DNA of 8,048 nt from Rhodospirillales bacterium (GTDB lineage Bacteria; Pseudomonadota; Alphaproteobacteria; Acetobacterales; Acetobacteraceae), in assembly GCA_015654825.1 (NCBI GenBank), contig JAATGE010000442.1:1-8048 (forward strand), in the 5' to 3' direction. Position numbers and translations under genes: made by a program. The notes under the pieces are model-generated. The model made no database searches. It saw nothing but the letters and a program-made list of their open reading frames with translations, and had not been told where the DNA came from. Position 1 is the first letter of the stretch. Every line of letters starts with the position of its first letter. Of this stretch, positions 6,000 to 8,048 are shown piece after piece.

Positions 6000-7339
6000 C
6001 AGGTGATTCCCAACCGTCCGCTCTCCAGCGCCGCGCAAAAATCCTGCCAGTCACGCACTGTTTGCTCGGCGTAGGCCATGGCGAAATCGGCCACCGCCCC
6101 ATCAAAACCCTCGCCCTGCCCCATATAGCCTGCCAGTACCACCGCGTCGCCGCCACGGGCGTGCGCGCGCGCCAGCGTGCGACCACACAACGCGGCCGAA
6201 AAATCCAGGGCCTCGGCCTCCATCAGCTCCGCAACGCCCACCAGGCGCGAATCCTTCAGCCGACGTATATAAAACCAGCGTCCGTCGACTTGCGCCGGCG
6301 GACAACCAAGAAAAACGTCCGGCGCCGCCTCCAACAATCGCTGCCCGGCCACCACGCGTTCGCCCTGGTGCGCGAAACCCCAGGCCGGCAGCCCCACCTC
6401 CAGCACCGAGGCTTGCGCTTCCTTCGCCTGCAACAGCAGGATTTCCCCGTCACCCGAGACAAAAAGCCCCAGCGCGCAGAACGTGCCGACGGATCCCACC
6501 CCTACTACCTTGAACGCGGTATCGGCCAGTCGGTAACGCCGCAGCAACGCCGCCAGATGCGCCGGCGCCGCCAGACGGTAGGCCTCGAACGCCGTCTCGC
6601 TGGTTGAGCGCAGCCGATCGATATGTTCGGTGCTGCCGTGATCGCGAATGCGCGGGCCGTCGCCTTTCTGTTCCACCAGCCCGTGCTGTCCGCCATGCGC
6701 CCGCCCGGCCGCGCGCAGGTGTTTCTTGATGGCGTGGCGGATCGCGCGATCATCCACCGCATCGATCGCGTCCGCCAGATCGATCCGGCTGTCCCACACA
6801 TCGGACGGCGAGAGTTTCGCCAGCCGCGCCATGTGCTTGCGATAGTTGCGCACCGAACGCGCGGCCAGCGCCCGACGCGCCGCCTTGTCCAGCCCCGCCT
6901 CACCGCCCCGCACGGCAAAACTCGCGGCCAGGCGCTTGACATCCCATTCGAACGGCCCGGGCAGCGTCTCGTCGAAATCGGTAACGTCGAATAGCCTTGG
7001 GCCGCCCGGCAAGGCGTAGCTGCCAAAATTCGCCAGATGCGCGTCGCCGCACAATTGCACATCGAGGCCGGAGCGTGGCTGCCCGGCCAGGTCGGCGGCC
7101 ATGACCGCGGCCGAACCGCGCATGAAAGCAAAGGCCGAGGCGCGCATGCGCTCATAGCGCGTCGGCAGCAGCTCCTGAATTCGCGTACGCCCCTGTGCCA
7201 CCAGGATGTCGACCGGGTTGCGACGATCGGCCGGGGGCACCCAGTCCGCGTGGTGCGCGCGAGGCATGTGCTGGCGCGCAGCGGCGCCCGCCGCCGCGCG
7301 CTCTCGCCTGGGTGGCAGGCCGATTGTGGACATTTCCAT
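5999..7339 (-). CDS. DUF2252 family protein
   Basis: A 446-aa protein of the DUF2252 family, whose members lack an established function. Family blocks in order: [20 protein letters not shown] (62-81), [12 protein letters not shown] (96-107), [20 protein letters not shown] (116-135), [17 protein letters not shown] (277-293), [14 protein letters not shown] (301-314), [11 protein letters not shown] (326-336), [12 protein letters not shown] (354-365), [14 protein letters not shown] (385-398) and an aromatic, acidic end including [13 protein letters not shown] (419-431). GDAHLANFG followed by TDFDE resembles the HGDLHxxN and IDFxD motifs of aminoglycoside-phosphotransferase-type kinases. A Gly-rich loop and a KEA lysine come later in the chain. 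The ATG at 7339 is chosen because upstream residues are low-complexity and run through a hairpin; ATG 7333 (MSTIG) is equally possible and neither has a clear Shine-Dalgarno. It is co-transcribed, by stop-start overlap, with the PncC gene. Confidence 0.9.
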   Translation of the reverse strand: MEMSTIGLPPRRERAAAGAAARQHMPRAHHADWVPPADRRNPVDILVAQGRTRIQELLPTRYERMRASAFAFMRGSAAVMAADLAGQPRSGLDVQLCGDAHLANFGSYALPGGPRLFDVTDFDETLPGPFEWDVKRLAASFAVRGGEAGLDKAARRALAARSVRNYRKHMARLAKLSPSDVWDSRIDLADAIDAVDDRAIRHAIKKHLRAAGRAHGGQHGLVEQKGDGPRIRDHGSTEHIDRLRSTSETAFEAYRLAAPAHLAALLRRYRLADTAFKVVGVGSVGTFCALGLFVSGDGEILLLQAKEAQASVLEVGLPAWGFAHQGERVVAGQRLLEAAPDVFLGCPPAQVDGRWFYIRRLKDSRLVGVAELMEAEALDFSAALCGRTLARAHARGGDAVVLAGYMGQGEGFDGAVADFAMAYAEQTVRDWQDFCAALESGRLGIT

Positions 7340-7362
7340 GGCAGTACACTGCGATGACAAGA

Positions 7363-7397
7363 GAAGGAAGGCCAGGGCTCTGCCCTGGCCTTCCTTC
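7363..7397. repeat. Perfect hairpin in the divergent DUF2252/DUF1272 spacer, built on the A/B core
   Basis: Arms 7363-7378 and 7382-7397 (GAAGGAAGGCCAGGGC and its exact complement) form a 16-bp stem with a TCT loop. The inner GGCCAGGGC-TCT-GCCCTGG part equals the first hairpin of repeat A2, but here the outer part is also symmetric (GAAGGAAG / CTTCCTTC) and the rest of the A element is missing. It fills nearly half of the 81-bp spacer between two divergent start codons, so at least one promoter must overlap it or lie elsewhere. A second small inverted repeat, GCAGT-AC-ACTGC (7341-7352), touches the DUF2252 start. Confidence 0.88.
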
Positions 7398-7420
7398 CTT
7401 GGGCCGCCTATGTGACCCGC

Positions 7421-7669
7421 ATGCTCGACCTCCGCCCCAACTGCGAGTGCTGCGACCGCGCCCTGCCGCCAAACTCCCCGGACGCGCGCATCTGCACCTA
7501 CGAATGCACCTTTTGCGCAACCTGCGCGGACCAGGTGCTGGGCGGCGTCTGCCCCAACTGCGGCGGCAATCTGGTGCCCCGCCCGATCCGCCCGGCCACG
7601 ATGCTGGCCCGCCACCCCGCCTCCACCACGCGCGTTCTCAAGGACGGCGGCTGCCGCGACGCCGCCTGA
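7421..7669 (+). CDS. DUF1272 family Cys-rich small protein
   Basis: An 82-aa protein of the DUF1272 family, function not established. It opens with the family signature [14 protein letters not shown] (4-17) and carries Cys at 8, 10, 11, 25, 29, 32, 35, 44 and 47, arranged as CxxxC, CxxC and CPNC groups that look like a zinc ribbon or related metal-binding knuckle. [20 protein letters not shown] (39-58) is strongly typical. The tail (60-82) is variable. The ATG at 7421 is chosen because family members normally begin MLELRPNCE; an in-frame GTG at 7412 would add three residues. No clear Shine-Dalgarno is visible for either. Its stop is 29 bp before prfC on the same strand, so the two are probably co-transcribed. 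A cytoplasmic metal-binding role is inference. Confidence 0.9.
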   Translation: MLDLRPNCECCDRALPPNSPDARICTYECTFCATCADQVLGGVCPNCGGNLVPRPIRPATMLARHPASTTRVLKDGGCRDAA

Positions 7670-7698
7670 ACGCAATCGCCGCGAAAGATCCGCACTTC

Positions 7699-8048
7699 AT
7701 GAGCCTCGCCTCGGAAATCCGCCGGCGCCGAACCTTCGCCATCATCAGCCACCCGGATGCCGGCAAAACCACGCTGACCGAACGCCTGCTGCGCGCCGGC
7801 GGCGCCATCCAGCTCGCCGGCAACGTGCGCGCCAAGGGCGAGCGCCGGCGCACGCGCTCGGACTGGATGGGCATCGAACGCGAACGCGGCATTTCCGTTG
7901 TCACCAGCGTCATGACATTCGAATATTCCGGCTGCGTGTTCAACCTGCTCGACACACCCGGCCACGAGGATTTTTCCGAGGACACCTACCGCACCCTGAC
8001 CGCGGTCGATTCCGCCGTCATGGTGATCGACGCCGCCAAGGGCATCGA
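7699..8048 (+). CDS. prfC: Peptide chain release factor 3 (RF3), N-terminal part
   Basis: GTPase that removes RF1 or RF2 from the ribosome after peptide release; cytoplasmic. The first 116 residues are present of a protein that is usually about 530 aa; the rest lies past the window edge. [17 protein letters not shown] (9-25) contains the P-loop, [18 protein letters not shown] (54-71) the switch I/G2 region, and [20 protein letters not shown] (82-101) the G3 box with the RF3-specific [12 protein letters not shown] (93-104), which distinguishes it from EF-G, LepA and TypA. The start ATG 7699 gives a short leader before the G domain as in known RF3; a purine stretch GCGAAAGA (7681-7688) is a distant, poor ribosome binding site. 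It follows DUF1272 by 29 bp. Confidence 0.96.
   Translation, partial: MSLASEIRRRRTFAIISHPDAGKTTLTERLLRAGGAIQLAGNVRAKGERRRTRSDWMGIERERGISVVTSVMTFEYSGCVFNLLDTPGHEDFSEDTYRTLTAVDSAVMVIDAAKGI

Noticed and set aside
7340..7675. N-terminal extension of DUF2252 by 112 residues
   Set aside because: The extension is antisense to DUF1272 and runs through the hairpin; family homology starts near residue 40 of the shorter form.
7498..7985. Minus-strand frames opposite prfC and DUF1272
   Set aside because: The plus strand carries unmistakable RF3 and DUF1272 motifs; the complementary frames have none.

Overview
The window is high-GC bacterial chromosome (apart from the intergenic spacers) with eight supportable protein genes, two of them cut by the window edges. 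Gene content (a divergent PEP carboxylase homologue, CinA C-terminal amidohydrolase, DUF2252, DUF1272, RF3), strong codon bias towards G/C and the palindromic 'CCAGGG-nnn-CCCTGG ... CCCCAGACCCC' intergenic repeats suggest an alphaproteobacterium, most likely of the Acetobacteraceae/Rhodospirillales. That placement is inference; no rRNA or other phylogenetic marker is complete here.

Layout. Positions 1-718 (minus) carry the N-terminal 239 residues of a CAT/YfnA-type amino acid permease of the APC superfamily. Behind a large composite palindromic repeat (735-892) lies a 929-residue PEP carboxylase homologue (893-3682, minus) that keeps the metal ligands, the catalytic His and several PEP-binding Arg but has replaced other family-invariant residues. 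A divergent spacer with a second repeat type (B1, 3725-3888) leads to a small plus-strand module: a MarR-family regulator (3945-4367) and an ankyrin-repeat protein (4424-5077). A TTGACA box and a perfect 12-bp palindrome sit between them. A 436-bp convergent spacer (5078-5513) holds a stem-loop, a repeat of the first type (A2) and an inverted copy of the second type (B2). B1 and B2 therefore bracket the marR-ankyrin module in opposite orientation. Next comes a minus-strand pair, DUF2252 (7339 to 5999) and the CinA C-domain/PncC (5999 to 5514), whose stop and start codons overlap as TGATG. An 81-bp divergent spacer with a perfect 16-bp-arm hairpin separates them from a plus-strand pair, DUF1272 (7421-7669) and the start of prfC encoding release factor 3 (7699 to edge).

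How the genes may work together. Most look like independent housekeeping or accessory units: amino acid uptake, anaplerotic or PEPC-like metabolism, pyridine nucleotide salvage (PncC), and ribosome release (RF3). The only local regulatory circuit I can argue for is MarR controlling the adjacent ankyrin gene. The most notable non-gene content is the set of palindromic intergenic repeats, two families sharing one hairpin core, present in four of the six spacers longer than 50 bp. I found no CRISPR array, tRNA, rRNA, phage gene or transposase, and nothing that clearly amounts to a new defence or mobile system.
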